From Lutibacter sp. (GTDB lineage: Bacteria; Bacteroidota; Bacteroidia; Flavobacteriales; Flavobacteriaceae), in contig JAUXPH010000058.1 of NCBI GenBank assembly GCA_030683995.1, forward strand, positions 1 through 64,000: 64,000 nt of DNA. Reading direction: 5' to 3'. The translations under genes and the position numbers were made by a program. A model generated the notes under the pieces. The model saw only the letters and a list, made by a program, of their open reading frames with translations, was not told the DNA's origin and made no database searches. Positions 26,116 through 35,761 of this stretch are shown here, in pieces (the stretch's first letter is position 1; every line of letters begins with the position of its first letter).

Positions 26116-27009
26116 AAATGGAACAACGCTTTACACGATTATCAGTTTTATTTAAAAATTGAAAAAGGCCTGTCGCAAAATACCATCGACAGTTATTCGC
26201 GGGATGTGAAAAAGCTGATGTTGTATTTAGAGGAAAACGAAATGGTTATTTCGCCAATTTCCATAAATCAGGAGGATTTTAAGCAATTCATTTATGAAAC
26301 CTCCAAACTGATTAATCCCCGATCACAGGCGCGATTAATTTCGGGCATTCGAAATTTTTTCAACTATTTGATTTTTGAAGAATACCGAAAAGACAATCCG
26401 ACCGAACTCATAGAAACGCCCAAAATTGGCCGAAAGCTGCCGGATACTTTGGCGCTTAAAGAAATTGATTTACTCATTGGCAGCATCGATTTAAGCGAGC
26501 CGCAAGGCGAACGAAACCGGACAATCCTGGAAACTTTATACAGTTGCGGTTTGCGTGTTTCTGAACTCACCAATTTAAAAATTTCCGATTTATTTTTTGA
26601 GGAAGATTTTATTCGGGTCATTGGAAAAGGAAATAAACAGCGTTTTGTACCTATCAATCCGCAAACTGAAAAGTATATTTCGTTTTACCTGAATTCAATA
26701 AGAACACATATAGATGTCCAAAAAGGATTTGAAGACACGGTTTTTTTAAATCGAAGAGGAAAAAAATTAACACGGGTGATGATTTTTACCATCATCAAAA
26801 ATCTGGCAATCAAAGCCGGCATTAAAAAGAAGATAAGTCCGCATACTTTTCGCCATTCTTTTGCCACGCATTTGCTGGAACGCGGTGCCGATTTACGGGC
26901 CATACAGCAAATGTTGGGACACGAAAGCATTACCACTACCGAAATTTATATGCACTTGGACAAAAGTTTTTTAAAGCAGGTCATCAATACCTTTCATCCG
27001 AGAAAATAG
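26113..27009 (+). CDS. xerD: Tyrosine site-specific recombinase XerD
   Basis: Chromosome-dimer-resolution recombinase. 298 aa, the standard length. N-terminal SAM-like domain (1-100) then catalytic domain with Arg148 (CGLRVSEL), His244 and Arg247 (HTFRHSFATH), His270 (LGHES) and Tyr279 (EIYMHLD), the same spacing as E. coli XerD. The start ATG is supplied by the dispersed repeat. Confidence 0.94.
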   Translation: MKWNNALHDYQFYLKIEKGLSQNTIDSYSRDVKKLMLYLEENEMVISPISINQEDFKQFIYETSKLINPRSQARLISGIRNFFNYLIFEEYRKDNPTELIETPKIGRKLPDTLALKEIDLLIGSIDLSEPQGERNRTILETLYSCGLRVSELTNLKISDLFFEEDFIRVIGKGNKQRFVPINPQTEKYISFYLNSIRTHIDVQKGFEDTVFLNRRGKKLTRVMIFTIIKNLAIKAGIKKKISPHTFRHSFATHLLERGADLRAIQQMLGHESITTTEIYMHLDKSFLKQVINTFHPRK

Positions 27010-27061
27010 ATTGCTTAGATATCATTTACAAGCTTTAAATACGAATTTAATTGTATTTAAT

Positions 27062-27409
27062 TTAACCCCAAAAGCAGCCAAGTTTATCTTCTTCAACGAT
27101 TTTTATGAATTCTTTTAGACTGTTAACCTTGGGATTTGGTTGGTAACTATACCATTTCATATCAGCCCTAATCCAAAAAATTTTCCAAATATTTTCTTTC
27201 TTTACAAATGTTGTTTTTGCAATGTCAGATTCAATTTTTTTGTTTGGATTGTCAAAAAATGGACGAATTTCAAAAATAACAATGCTTTGGCCTTCAACTC
27301 TGTAATTAATATCCAATTGGTTTCTAATTTCTTTTGGTGGACGCGCATTGATTAAGTAACCTTCCATTACTTCAATAATCTCTATCTCGTTTTCAAATTC
27401 TAGCGCCAT
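27062..27409 (-). CDS. DUF3024 family protein
   Basis: About 115 aa from the ATG at 27409 (MALEFENEIE); a TTG at 27424 is less likely. The family pattern is visible: IRPPF-like FEIRPFFDNPNK, a basic strand AKTTFVKKENIWKIFWIRADMKWYSYQP, and the C-terminal EEDKLGCFWG. Cytosolic, no known function. Confidence 0.75.
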   Translation of the reverse strand: MALEFENEIEIIEVMEGYLINARPPKEIRNQLDINYRVEGQSIVIFEIRPFFDNPNKKIESDIAKTTFVKKENIWKIFWIRADMKWYSYQPNPKVNSLKEFIKIVEEDKLGCFWG

Positions 27410-27471
27410 ATTATTAAATTTCAACCATAATTTTAGATTTTATCTAAGTGCTAAATACTCCAATCCCAAAT

Positions 27472-28200
27472 CTATTTATTCCGAACATAAATCAATTTAA
27501 ACCTTACGCCGCTTTGTACGCGCTGGTCGATTTCAAATTGGTTAAGCGATTTAAATAAAGGCGTTAATTTCTCAAATCCGAAGTTCCTGGAATCGAAATT
27601 GGGTTGTTTTTTCAGAATGAGTGAACCAACATCACCCAAAAATGCCCATCCGTCTTCATCCGCAGCATCAGAAACAGATTGTTTCAGGAACTTAATGACT
27701 TTTGGCGTTATTTTTTCAAAAATTTGTTTCTTCGATTTCCCTTTTTCGTCTTTTGTCTCGCTATAAGGTTCTAAAATCTCCAAATAAATAAACTTGTCAC
27801 AAGCCACAATAAAAGGATCAGGTGTTTTCTTTTCCCCAATTCCGTAAACCTGCATCCCCGATTCTCGCAGTCTGGTTGCCAATCGCGTAAAATCACTGTC
27901 CGATGAAACCAAGCAGAAACCATCAACATTATTTGAATATAAAATATCCATGGCATCAATAATCATTGCCGAATCTGTAGCATTTTTTCCTGTGGTATAG
28001 CCATATTGCTGTATGGGTGTTATCGCATTTTCAAGCAAAATGGTTTTCCATTTGCCCAATTGCGGCTTGGTCCAGTCACCATAAATTCTTTTGATGGTTG
28101 GCGTGCCATATTTGGCAATTTCCTCCATCATTTCCTTAATATATTTAGAAGGTATGTTATCCCCATCAATCAAAACGGCTAATTTTATATCTTTTAGCAT
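27472..28200 (-). CDS. NYN-domain (LabA/DUF88-type) putative RNase with OST-HTH/LOTUS tail
   Basis: 242 aa. N-terminal PIN-like NYN domain (1-145) with acidic residues in AVLIDGDNIPS, NATDSAMIIDAMD and LVSSDSDFTRLATRLRESG, the expected metal site of a ribonuclease. The C-terminal region (about 165-242, KVIKFLKQSVSDAADEDGWAFLGDVGSLILKKQPNFDSRNFGFEKLTPLFKSL) fits an OST-HTH RNA-binding domain. RNA targets unknown. Confidence 0.88.
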   Translation of the reverse strand: MLKDIKLAVLIDGDNIPSKYIKEMMEEIAKYGTPTIKRIYGDWTKPQLGKWKTILLENAITPIQQYGYTTGKNATDSAMIIDAMDILYSNNVDGFCLVSSDSDFTRLATRLRESGMQVYGIGEKKTPDPFIVACDKFIYLEILEPYSETKDEKGKSKKQIFEKITPKVIKFLKQSVSDAADEDGWAFLGDVGSLILKKQPNFDSRNFGFEKLTPLFKSLNQFEIDQRVQSGVRFKLIYVRNK

Positions 28201-28382
28201 ATTATTAAAATGTAAAAATTATTTCCAATTTTTATTTTATTACTTTCGTTTACTGCTTAAAATTAACTAGTTATATGAATAATTTTACGAATTCCATCTA
28301 ATTATTTGAATCAAATAACAAATTTCAAAATAAATAATAAATTAATATCTCGCTAATTTAGCTAAACCTAATAATAAAACAG

Positions 28383-28390
28383 TACCTTTG
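28383..28390 (+). promoter_or_regulatory. -7 promoter box (TACCTTTG) of the cold-shock gene
   Basis: TACCTTTG followed by C matches the consensus exactly, 31 bp upstream of the ATG at 28421. Confidence 0.7.
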
Positions 28391-28420
28391 CGGCTAATAT
28401 TATATTTAAAATTTTTAACA

Positions 28421-28612
28421 ATGAGTAAAGGAACAGTAAAATTCTTCAATGAAGCCAAAGGATTTGGTTTTATTAGTGAAGAAGGTTCAAACAAAGAACA
28501 TTTTGTACACATTTCTGGATTAATCGACGAAGTACGCGAAGGTGACGAAGTTGAATTCGATTTACAGGAAGGTAAAAAAGGATTAAACGCAGTGAATGTA
28601 AAAGTTATTTAA
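28421..28612 (+). CDS. Cold-shock domain protein
   Basis: 63 aa single-stranded nucleic-acid-binding protein. Starts MSKGTVKFFNEAKGFGFISEEG, with RNP1 (KGFGFI) and RNP2 (HFVHIS) of the CSD fold. The ATG at 28421 is chosen because upstream in-frame codons lie over the promoter. Single-gene transcript with its own terminator. Confidence 0.95.
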   Translation: MSKGTVKFFNEAKGFGFISEEGSNKEHFVHISGLIDEVREGDEVEFDLQEGKKGLNAVNVKVI

Positions 28613-28638
28613 TATATACTTACCTTTTTACAATGTAG

Positions 28639-28668
28639 AGCCTGTCATTTTTGACAGGCTTTTTTTTA
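28639..28668 (+). terminator. Terminator of the cold-shock gene
   Basis: AGCCTGTCA-TTTT-TGACAGGCT perfect 9-bp stem (28639-28660) followed by eight T. Confidence 0.92.
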
Positions 28669-28822
28669 GCAGTAACCATTCGAAAGGAAACATAAAAATA
28701 AAATATCAAAGGAAATTTGTGAAAATTTGAGAATTCAGATAATCTTGGAAGAAAGTAAAATAGCATACAGATTCATTTTCAGTTATTTAGCCATAAAATA
28801 ATAGATATCCAAACAATTCACT

Positions 28823-28830
28823 TACCTTTG
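28823..28830 (+). promoter_or_regulatory. -7 promoter box (TACCTTTG) of the DEAD-box gene
   Basis: TACCTTTG followed by C, the same box as at the cold-shock gene, 20 bp upstream of the ATG at 28850. Confidence 0.7.
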
Positions 28831-28849
28831 CTCCCATTAAATAAAATAA

Positions 28850-30115
28850 ATGACATTTAAAGATCTAGAAATTATTGAACCTATCCTTAAAGCCCTAAGC
28901 GCTGAAGGCTATACCCACCCCACTCCAATTCAAGAACAATCCATTCCAATGCTGCTTAATCGAAACGACCTTTTGGGTTGTGCGCAAACAGGAACAGGAA
29001 AAACGGCTGCTTTTGCCATTCCCATTTTGCAACATTTATTCCTTGACCATAAAAGCACCAGTAACAATCAGCGCAAAATTAGAGCGCTCATCATTACGCC
29101 TACCCGAGAATTGGCTATCCAAATTTCGGACAGTTTTACAGCTTACGGAAAATTTACCGGAATTAAGAACACCGTTATTTTTGGCGGTGTCAAACAGGGC
29201 CAACAAACAGATGCGCTTCGAAGAGGCGTTGATGTGCTTGTTGCAACACCGGGAAGATTGCTCGATTTGATGAATCAAGGCTATATTTCATTAAAAGACG
29301 TTGAATATTTTGTATTGGATGAAGCTGATCATATGTTAGATATGGGCTTTATTCACGACATTAAAAAGATTATCGCCAAATTGCCGACAAAACGACAATC
29401 GTTGTTCTTTTCTGCAACAATGCCGGCAGATATTGTGGATTTGTCCCGAAAAATATTGGGCAACCCACAAAGAGTGACCGTAAAACCCGAACAGGCAACT
29501 GCCGAAAAAGTGGAACAGGCCGTTTATTTTGTCAGCAAAAAAAGCAAGCCTAAATTATTGGTTCATTTGCTGGAAACCGAAGCTGTGGAATCTACCCTTA
29601 TCTTTTCGAGAACAAAACATGGTGCAGATAAAATTGTGAGGTTTTTGGAAAAAGCCGATATCAGTGCAGCTGCCATTCACGGCAATAAATCCCAAGGTGC
29701 ACGACAACGTGCTTTGGGTGAATTTAAAAGTGGCGAAACTGGCGTTTTGGTTGCGACTGATATTGCAGCTCGCGGCATAGACATTGATGAATTGTCGCTT
29801 GTAATTAACTACGATTTGCCAAATATCCCTGAAACTTACGTTCACCGTATCGGAAGAACCGGACGCGCAAGCGCCAGCGGAATAGCGATTTCGTTTTGTG
29901 ATGCAGAGGAAAGAGCGTTTTTACGCGATATCCAAAAATTAATCGATCAAAAAATTCCTGTGGTAACAGAACACCCTTTTCTGGTTGATGGCATCGATGG
30001 TACGCCTATTGATGAGGAAAAACCAAAAAATGCACGTTCCCAAAAATCGGGCAATGACGGCGGAAGAAATAATAGTTGGAAAAACCGCAAGCCGGCAGCA
30101 AAAAAACAACGATAG
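28850..30115 (+). CDS. DEAD-box RNA helicase (RhlE-like)
   Basis: 421 aa. Q motif ([11 protein letters not shown]), motif [12 protein letters not shown], Ia PTRELA, motif II DEAD ([13 protein letters not shown]), motif III SAT, and motif [11 protein letters not shown]. The C-terminal tail (about 385-421) is basic and Lys/Asn-rich, likely for RNA contact. Its neighbours, a cold-shock protein and an RRM protein, suggest RNA remodelling in the cold. Confidence 0.95.
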   Translation: MTFKDLEIIEPILKALSAEGYTHPTPIQEQSIPMLLNRNDLLGCAQTGTGKTAAFAIPILQHLFLDHKSTSNNQRKIRALIITPTRELAIQISDSFTAYGKFTGIKNTVIFGGVKQGQQTDALRRGVDVLVATPGRLLDLMNQGYISLKDVEYFVLDEADHMLDMGFIHDIKKIIAKLPTKRQSLFFSATMPADIVDLSRKILGNPQRVTVKPEQATAEKVEQAVYFVSKKSKPKLLVHLLETEAVESTLIFSRTKHGADKIVRFLEKADISAAAIHGNKSQGARQRALGEFKSGETGVLVATDIAARGIDIDELSLVINYDLPNIPETYVHRIGRTGRASASGIAISFCDAEERAFLRDIQKLIDQKIPVVTEHPFLVDGIDGTPIDEEKPKNARSQKSGNDGGRNNSWKNRKPAAKKQR

Positions 30116-30301
30116 TGTGGTAATTACTAAATTCCCTAACTATTTTCACCACTCTTTTTCCTTTCTGCTTCGTTAAAATTTTTAAACGTAGCTATGGCTA
30201 TGTTTGCAAATTTTGCCTACCACAAAGAAAAAATAGCAGCAAAAATTTAATTAGTTAATTTAACAATCACCACACTGGTAAAATATAACAAGCATAAAAA
30301 C

Positions 30302-30333
30302 AAAAAAGGCCATCAGAAATGATAGCCTTTTTC
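30302..30333 (-). terminator. Terminator of the RRM gene
   Basis: AAAAAAGGC-ATC / GAT-GCCTTTTTT arms with one mismatch around AGAAAT, 23 bp past the RRM stop on the minus strand. The T tract on the other strand would also stop readthrough from the DEAD-box gene. Confidence 0.8.
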
Positions 30334-30355
30334 GTTTTTTGGATTGCATTGAAGA

Positions 30356-30646
30356 TTAAAATCTTTTTTTACCGCCAAATTTGTTGTCACGCTTTGGTGC
30401 ATCAGTTTTTGGTTTTGCTTTACTCACAACAATAGTGCTGTTGTCGTATTGGCACTCATCAAGCTCTTCAATCGCTTTTAAAGCTTCCTCTGCGTTCTTC
30501 ATTTCCACGAAGCCAAATCTTTTAGATTCGCCCGTTTCTTTGTCAGTAATAACTTTTGCAGAAACTACTTCACCATACTCCTCAAATAATCCCTGTAAGT
30601 CCTCACTCGTGGTAGAAGAACTTAATTTTGCTACGAAAATGTTCAT
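30356..30646 (-). CDS. RRM-domain RNA-binding protein
   Basis: 96 aa. One RNA recognition motif: RNP2 IFVAKL at residues 3-8 and RNP1 KRFGFVEM near 42-49, followed by a Lys/Gly-rich tail (KPKTDAPKRDNKFGGKKRF). This short bacterial type is common in Bacteroidota and cyanobacteria, where it is often cold-related. Confidence 0.94.
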   Translation of the reverse strand: MNIFVAKLSSSTTSEDLQGLFEEYGEVVSAKVITDKETGESKRFGFVEMKNAEEALKAIEELDECQYDNSTIVVSKAKPKTDAPKRDNKFGGKKRF

Positions 30647-31162
30647 GTTTTAAATAAAATGTTATATAATTTAAGTTTAAAAAAATTGAAGCAAGCAAAA
30701 TCGACTAATTAACTGCAATACTAGAATTTTTATTGAATCCGCAAATGTAAAAAATTAAATCCAATCTTTTTTATAAATGCCTAACTATCTTACGCACTGT
30801 GAAAATAATATGTGTGTTGGTGTTTTGGGCGTTCCCCGCCAACTGGCGCGTCGCGCTTTCCGTTATATCTTTTTTTGCGCTTCACTTCAAAAAAGTATAC
30901 CACTTCAAACATGGTTCACTGAACTCCAATAAAAATAATAAATAGGTGAAGTAATCGCTAACGCAAATCGAATTACGATAGGTGATTTTTGACCTAAAGG
31001 CCGGATAAGCAGGTTTACGATTTTAATGACAGATGACTAAACTTGGTTTAAAACCGCGTAGTCCTGAACTCATTTCAGCATCTGCCAGTGCAGTGCTTTA
31101 ATCATCATTCGTGCTAACCCTCAACAGGCCCTGAAACTAACCTGCCTGCCGGTAAGGCAGGT
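30647..31162. other. Repeat-bearing intergenic region
   Basis: 516 bp. It holds a dispersed repeat near 30826-30925 (GGGCGTTCCCCGCCAACTGG, then a region with CAAAAAAGTATACCACTTC) whose relative lies at 55240-55340, and a GC-rich inverted repeat CCTGCCTGCCGGTAAGGCAGG at the 3' edge of the next gene. No credible ORF. Confidence 0.6.
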
Positions 31163-32380
31163 TCAGGGCAAGAGTAATTTTCCAATCTCCACCTCAAATT
31201 TCTCCATCGTAAACTGCCTTGACCATTCCATAGCCTTCATAGCTTGCAGGTTATAAATTTCAGGATGTTGCAGATAGTTTTCCACTACCCTTACAATTTC
31301 TTCGGCATTGGTGTTGACCAGGGCGCCACGTTCACCGTTGGCGAGCATATAAGGAATACAGGAAACTTTGCCTGTGATGGGCAGACAGCCCCAGAACATC
31401 GCTTCTGCCACTGCTTTTGGCCAGCCTTCAGATTGGGAAATAAACAACAGAAAATGGGCAGATTGGTAGGCTTTTTTTACCGTTTCTTTGTCACAATTTC
31501 CGTGCAATATTACGGTATTATCCAAATCGTTTGCTGCGATATATTGCTCCAAAGCCAAACGTTCAGGTCCTTCCCCATAAATATTTAACTGCACCTGATG
31601 TCCGTTTTCTTTGAGTTTTTGTATAACAGCAACGCTCAGTAATGGTTGTTTTCCTTTGGTAAGTGCGCCTACAAAGAGGAATTTCGCTTGGGCTACCCTC
31701 AGCTTCCTTTGATCCGTATTTTCAATTTGTCCATAAACAAAAGACACTTCGGCTTCACTTCGGCTGTGCTCAGCAACCACGCTCAGTAACCACCGCTCAG
31801 GATGACAATTTTGATCGTTAATCTCCTTCTCTGAATACGATGCCGTAAAAAAGGGCACAATATTTTTAGTTTGGTTTGGCCATTCGCCATAGACCAGTAC
31901 TTTCATATTTTTGGTTAAAACGGTGTTTCTCAACAGCCATTTTTGCAGGCGGTAACTCCAGGATTGTGTCGCTTTCGGATCCCAATTTCCGGCGTATTTG
32001 GCAGTTTTGGGTTTGTTGGGAAACAACATTTGCACAAAACAACCCAGCAATCCGATGTTCCCCGGGCAACGGAGGTGAATGTGGTCGGACCACAACATTG
32101 CCTTATAGATTTTATAGGCCGTTTTTGGCAGAAGGAAAACCGTTTTTAAGGCGCTTTTAAGTGTTAACACATCAAAAACGACTATTGGGATTATTTGAAT
32201 GTTTTTATGATTGTAGCAGGTTTCGATACTTGTAATTACGTCCTCTGCCATAGGTGCCACAATTTTTATTTCGAACGCTTTCGAAGTCCATAAATTCATT
32301 TCACGCACATAAGGCTCATAAGAAAAAATGTTGTTTTCTTTGCGTTTGTGTGAGGCGTGGGTAATGATAGCGAATTTCAT
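31163..32380 (-). CDS. Glycosyltransferase family 4 with an in-frame repeat insertion
   Basis: 405 aa GT-B enzyme, probably adding a sugar to a surface polysaccharide. C-terminal donor domain has FLFVGALTKGKQPLL, YGEGPERLALE and the EX7E-like SEGWPKAVAEAMFWGCLP. Between SEKEINDQ and AQAKFLFVG lies an extra stretch of about 35 residues, CHPERWLLSVVAEHSRSEAEV onward (about 190-225), encoded by a palindromic intergenic-type repeat (31740-31815). The frame stays open, so the enzyme may still work. Start ATG at 32380. Confidence 0.85.
   Translation of the reverse strand: MKFAIITHASHKRKENNIFSYEPYVREMNLWTSKAFEIKIVAPMAEDVITSIETCYNHKNIQIIPIVVFDVLTLKSALKTVFLLPKTAYKIYKAMLWSDHIHLRCPGNIGLLGCFVQMLFPNKPKTAKYAGNWDPKATQSWSYRLQKWLLRNTVLTKNMKVLVYGEWPNQTKNIVPFFTASYSEKEINDQNCHPERWLLSVVAEHSRSEAEVSFVYGQIENTDQRKLRVAQAKFLFVGALTKGKQPLLSVAVIQKLKENGHQVQLNIYGEGPERLALEQYIAANDLDNTVILHGNCDKETVKKAYQSAHFLLFISQSEGWPKAVAEAMFWGCLPITGKVSCIPYMLANGERGALVNTNAEEIVRVVENYLQHPEIYNLQAMKAMEWSRQFTMEKFEVEIGKLLLP
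31740..31815. repeat. Palindromic repeat inserted in a glycosyltransferase gene
   Basis: Contains CACTTCGGCTTCACTTCGGC and CAACCACGCTCAGTAACCAC type elements, resembling dispersed Bacteroidota repeats built on GCTGAGC/CACTTCGGC motifs. Translated as the 35-residue insertion above. Confidence 0.55.
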
Positions 32381-33224
32381 AGTTTCCCTTGAGGGTTTAC
32401 TTTAGGGTAAATATATTGCTTATCTGTGTATTTGGCAATAAAATGTTTTTTTTTGAAAAATGAGCGCAACAGGGGCTGGAGATTTTGGAGCGTAGGGGAT
32501 TTTAGAGGCATTTTGGTAGTTCACAACAGGTTTCTTAGAGGCATTACGGTAGTTCGGGACAGGTTGCCACGTTATTCTTTCACTATCGCTCCATAACGCC
32601 AACGCGCCAATCCCTCACCGGCTGGTCCTATCGCTAAAAATGTTCACTGAACATTTTTTTAACGCTCTGTCCCCTCTGGTGCTCGTCTGCGACGAGTACA
32701 TACTTAAATTAGCGCATAAAATGTAGCGTTTGCAACGCGGATTACCCCCTCTGGTGCTCGTCTACGACGAGTACCTACTTAAATTAGCGCATAATATGTA
32801 GCGTTTGCAACGCGGATTACTTCATCAAAATAATGGATTCAATGTAAGTAGTTACTATGATATTATTTTTTTATTTTCAAATGATAATTTATGTTTTTTT
32901 CTTTTTTGCATCGCCCAAAAAAGAAACAAAAAATGCTAGTCTGATGATCTTTTTCTGTAAAATTAGCTCATTTTTTTGTCCACATCACCCAGACCGCCTC
33001 ACCCAACGCACTGCCAGCCGCTAGGCTCATTGGGTTGCTCCTTCGGCCTGCGCTAAAAAATAACCTATTTTAAGACGAAAAAAATCATAGGACGGGTCTT
33101 TTTTGATTTTGTTTTCAATTTGTTTTGAAATGACCTTTTAACATTTAAAATTCAATTTTTATTTATCTCCGTTACTACATCTCAATGACGGATTATTTGA
33201 GGCGGCGAAAAAGTTTAAATGATT
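32381..33224. other. 844-bp gene-free repeat region
   Basis: Contains two similar lines near 32495-32570 (TTAGAGGCATT(T/A)(T/C)GGTAGTTC, twice), the 75-bp tandem repeat described separately, and AT-rich remainder. No ORF with family signal was seen on either strand; it looks like eroded mobile or repeat DNA in the polysaccharide locus. Confidence 0.6.
32671..32820. repeat. Two tandem 75-bp repeats with internal hairpins
   Basis: Copies 32671-32745 and 32746-32820 differ at about three positions. Each has CTCGTCtgcGACGAG (or CTCGTCtacGACGAG) and GCGTTtgcAACGC hairpins, the paired-palindrome layout of REP/BIME elements mobilised in trans by RAYT (TnpA-REP) transposases. No RAYT gene is in this window. 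Confidence 0.85.
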
Positions 33225-34223
33225 TTATTTCGGCTCATTAAAAAACAAGCTCAACCACCCTATTTTTCTTCCCAAGGTTTCGGTGAAGGCTTCTTTTCGT
33301 TTGTTGGTGTTGAAGGTATTTGTAAATCTGATGGCCATTAACAACAGGGTAATAGCGTGCCATTTAAATTTGGCTTTGAAACTCGGGTTTGGATTTTTTA
33401 CCCGCCACACATAATAACCGTTGCGCACCACCATTTTGCCGTATTGGTATTGGTTGGGGCGGCCGGAAGAATTGTGGTAATGGCTCAGTTTTGCGGCGGT
33501 ATTGAGGTATAGTTTCCCTGCTTTGGCCACACGCAATGAAAAATCGGCATCTTCATACAATCCGTAACCTTCAAAATAGGTGGAGAATTGAAAGGTGTCA
33601 AAAACGGACTTTTTAAAAGAAGATGCCCCGCCCATCACCTGCTCCACTTCGTATGTTTTGCCTGATGGCGGCAAGAAGCCGACACTTCTTCCGTGAGAAA
33701 ATAAGGTAGAAAACCCGGGCGGACAATCGCTGTCGAGCCCTAATTTTTTACGCAGTACAAAACGGCTTCCGTCTTTGCGTTTGTAACCGTCATAACTGAA
33801 TTCATCTATTTTTATGACTTCATTTTCTGTAACTTTTTGCCAAGGCGTTTCGTTGCTGATATAACCCCCAACCCCCAATGCTTCGGGATGGATTTCAAAT
33901 GTTTTTAGCAATTGTTCAAAATAATCGGGTGCCAGCACTGTATCGTCATCCAAAAAGCAAACAATGTCCATTTCCTTTGCTACCCTTGCCATACCGTAGT
34001 TGCGTTGTCTGGTCAATCCCCTGTCTTCTTCGGAAACCAAAAAATAGTTGAGGTAATGAAACCTATTTTGTTCCAGCATCACTTTTGTTTCCTGGTTTGA
34101 GGAGCCATCAACAATCAATATTTCATCGGGATATAAAGTTTGCTCCTTTACCGACTGCAATAATTTCAGCAGGGGGTTTGGACGCATATAGGTGCAAATG
34201 ATGAGGGAGAATTTCATTTTCAT
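33225..34223 (-). CDS. Glycosyltransferase family 2
   Basis: 332 aa GT-A enzyme. N-terminal FSLIICTYMRPNPLLKLLQSV, the nucleotide-sugar Asp in EILIVDGSS, the metal motif DDD (VCFLDDDTVLAPDYF) and GYGLYEDADFSLRV, the usual base region. The ATG at 34223 overlaps the upstream stop in ATGA, so it is translationally coupled to the GT2 gene at 34220. Confidence 0.88.
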   Translation of the reverse strand: MKMKFSLIICTYMRPNPLLKLLQSVKEQTLYPDEILIVDGSSNQETKVMLEQNRFHYLNYFLVSEEDRGLTRQRNYGMARVAKEMDIVCFLDDDTVLAPDYFEQLLKTFEIHPEALGVGGYISNETPWQKVTENEVIKIDEFSYDGYKRKDGSRFVLRKKLGLDSDCPPGFSTLFSHGRSVGFLPPSGKTYEVEQVMGGASSFKKSVFDTFQFSTYFEGYGLYEDADFSLRVAKAGKLYLNTAAKLSHYHNSSGRPNQYQYGKMVVRNGYYVWRVKNPNPSFKAKFKWHAITLLLMAIRFTNTFNTNKRKEAFTETLGRKIGWLSLFFNEPK

Positions 34224-35761
34224 ACGGTTCTTTTACCTAAAGCCATTAGTTTTTTTGCATAAAACAATGACTTGTTAAACTGAAGTTGCTTGTAAGGGAT
34301 TTTTAACAACCGGTATAAAAAGGAGATTTTTGGTCCTTTGAATAAAAACAAAAAGAAATATTTATAGCGGTATTCAATCACTTGTTCAGGTGTAAAATGT
34401 TTGACAATCCCATACATTACCGTAGGACTTGGAACAGGTTTAAGGAGTGTTACGGGCGTATCCAATTCCCAAGGCTGTGACTTTCGCAGTTTTCCAGTTT
34501 TTTTTGCCTCGGTTCCCCAAAAACGATAGCCACCTGCAGGGGGTTTTAAGTGCAAGTTTACTGAAAACGGATTGTGTAAAACAGTGACACCAATTTTGGA
34601 CAAAGACATACCAAAATCGCTGTCCTCCCCATAACCGCCATCAAAATTGATGTCATTTCCCTTTAGCTGATTTACCAATTCTCTTTTAACACAAGAATTC
34701 GCATTGCTGAACATTTGCGCACTTCCGCATACCCATCGCTTACTGCCAAGTTTGGCTAATTTGATCTCTAAATCATTTAAATCCTGTTTTTGATGATCGG
34801 CACGAATGTCCAGCCCATTGCAGGCTCCCGTATGATACGTTTGTAAAAAACGGATGTGATTTTCTATGAAATCTGCCGGAACTCGAATATCATCATCCCC
34901 AAAAACAATATAATCCCCAGTACACAACGCTATCGCTTCATTTCTCGCCCTGCAGCTGCCTTTGGTTTGTTGCCACTTAAGCACTAATTGAAATGGATAT
35001 TCTTTCGCATCATACAAACTTTCATTTCGTTGATCTTTAGGCGTGGCGTCAACCAAAACTACCTGGGTTGGCGGAAAAGACTGATAGGCCAAATCGTTCA
35101 GCAATTGCAAAGTGAAATCCTGCCGCATCATCGTTGGTATGATGTAACTCACTGTTGGATTTTCCACAATTGGATTCAATGCTCTCGGTTTTATCGTTGG
35201 CTTTGAATCCGTTTTCCTAAAATGCTTCTTTGCATAAAAAAAGGCCTGCCATTCTTTCCATTTCCAAAATCCTTCACGATACCGCATAAAAATGCTATGT
35301 TCCAATTTGAAATTTTTTATAAAAAAGGTATACCGGTCTTTCGCTATAATATTGATTTCTTCCTTTTCAGCTGATTTAAAAAGTTCTTTTACATACAACG
35401 GGACAGCGCCTGAGTTTCTCAAAGCATTGTAGCCAAAATCCAATGCCTGCATTTGTGGATTTTGATAATCTGCATCAAATCCGTTTAAGGTTTCCCAAAC
35501 TGATTTTCTGACCCCAAAAGCATTGGGATTGACCCTCCAGCTAACGCATTCATTTAAATTGTCAAAATCGTTCAAGTACCAAAAAAAAGTGGCCGTCTGA
35601 TACACCAATTCCGGGAAAGCATTTTTGTACCCCTGCCCAAAAGAACTGTGCCAAATATCGCCTGCCCCCAATGACAAAACCTCCAACAACTCAAAATTGG
35701 GATTGCCGGTGTACAGGATAATTTCACCAGATACTGTTTTGTATTCTTTTAAATGCTTCAT
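34220..35761 (-). CDS. Double-module GT2 protein (N-terminal remnant + complete GT2)
   Basis: 513 aa. Residues 1-190 look like the second half of a GT2 enzyme (NAFGVRKSVWETLNGFDADY, a GT2 acceptor-type motif) without its nucleotide-binding half. Residues about 200-460 form a complete GT2 domain: VSYIIPTMMRQDFTLQLLND, VLVDAT, IVFGDDDIRVP and DGGYGEDSDFGMSL. So it is either a fusion or a two-module enzyme whose first module lost its start. Confidence 0.8.
   Translation of the reverse strand: MKHLKEYKTVSGEIILYTGNPNFELLEVLSLGAGDIWHSSFGQGYKNAFPELVYQTATFFWYLNDFDNLNECVSWRVNPNAFGVRKSVWETLNGFDADYQNPQMQALDFGYNALRNSGAVPLYVKELFKSAEKEEINIIAKDRYTFFIKNFKLEHSIFMRYREGFWKWKEWQAFFYAKKHFRKTDSKPTIKPRALNPIVENPTVSYIIPTMMRQDFTLQLLNDLAYQSFPPTQVVLVDATPKDQRNESLYDAKEYPFQLVLKWQQTKGSCRARNEAIALCTGDYIVFGDDDIRVPADFIENHIRFLQTYHTGACNGLDIRADHQKQDLNDLEIKLAKLGSKRWVCGSAQMFSNANSCVKRELVNQLKGNDINFDGGYGEDSDFGMSLSKIGVTVLHNPFSVNLHLKPPAGGYRFWGTEAKKTGKLRKSQPWELDTPVTLLKPVPSPTVMYGIVKHFTPEQVIEYRYKYFFLFLFKGPKISFLYRLLKIPYKQLQFNKSLFYAKKLMALGKRTV

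Noticed and set aside
32420-32602. 60-aa minus-strand ORF with repeated NYQNASK segments
   Set aside because: Peptide repeats reflect the short repeated DNA (TTAGAGGCATT) in a decayed intergenic region; no start context or homology seen.
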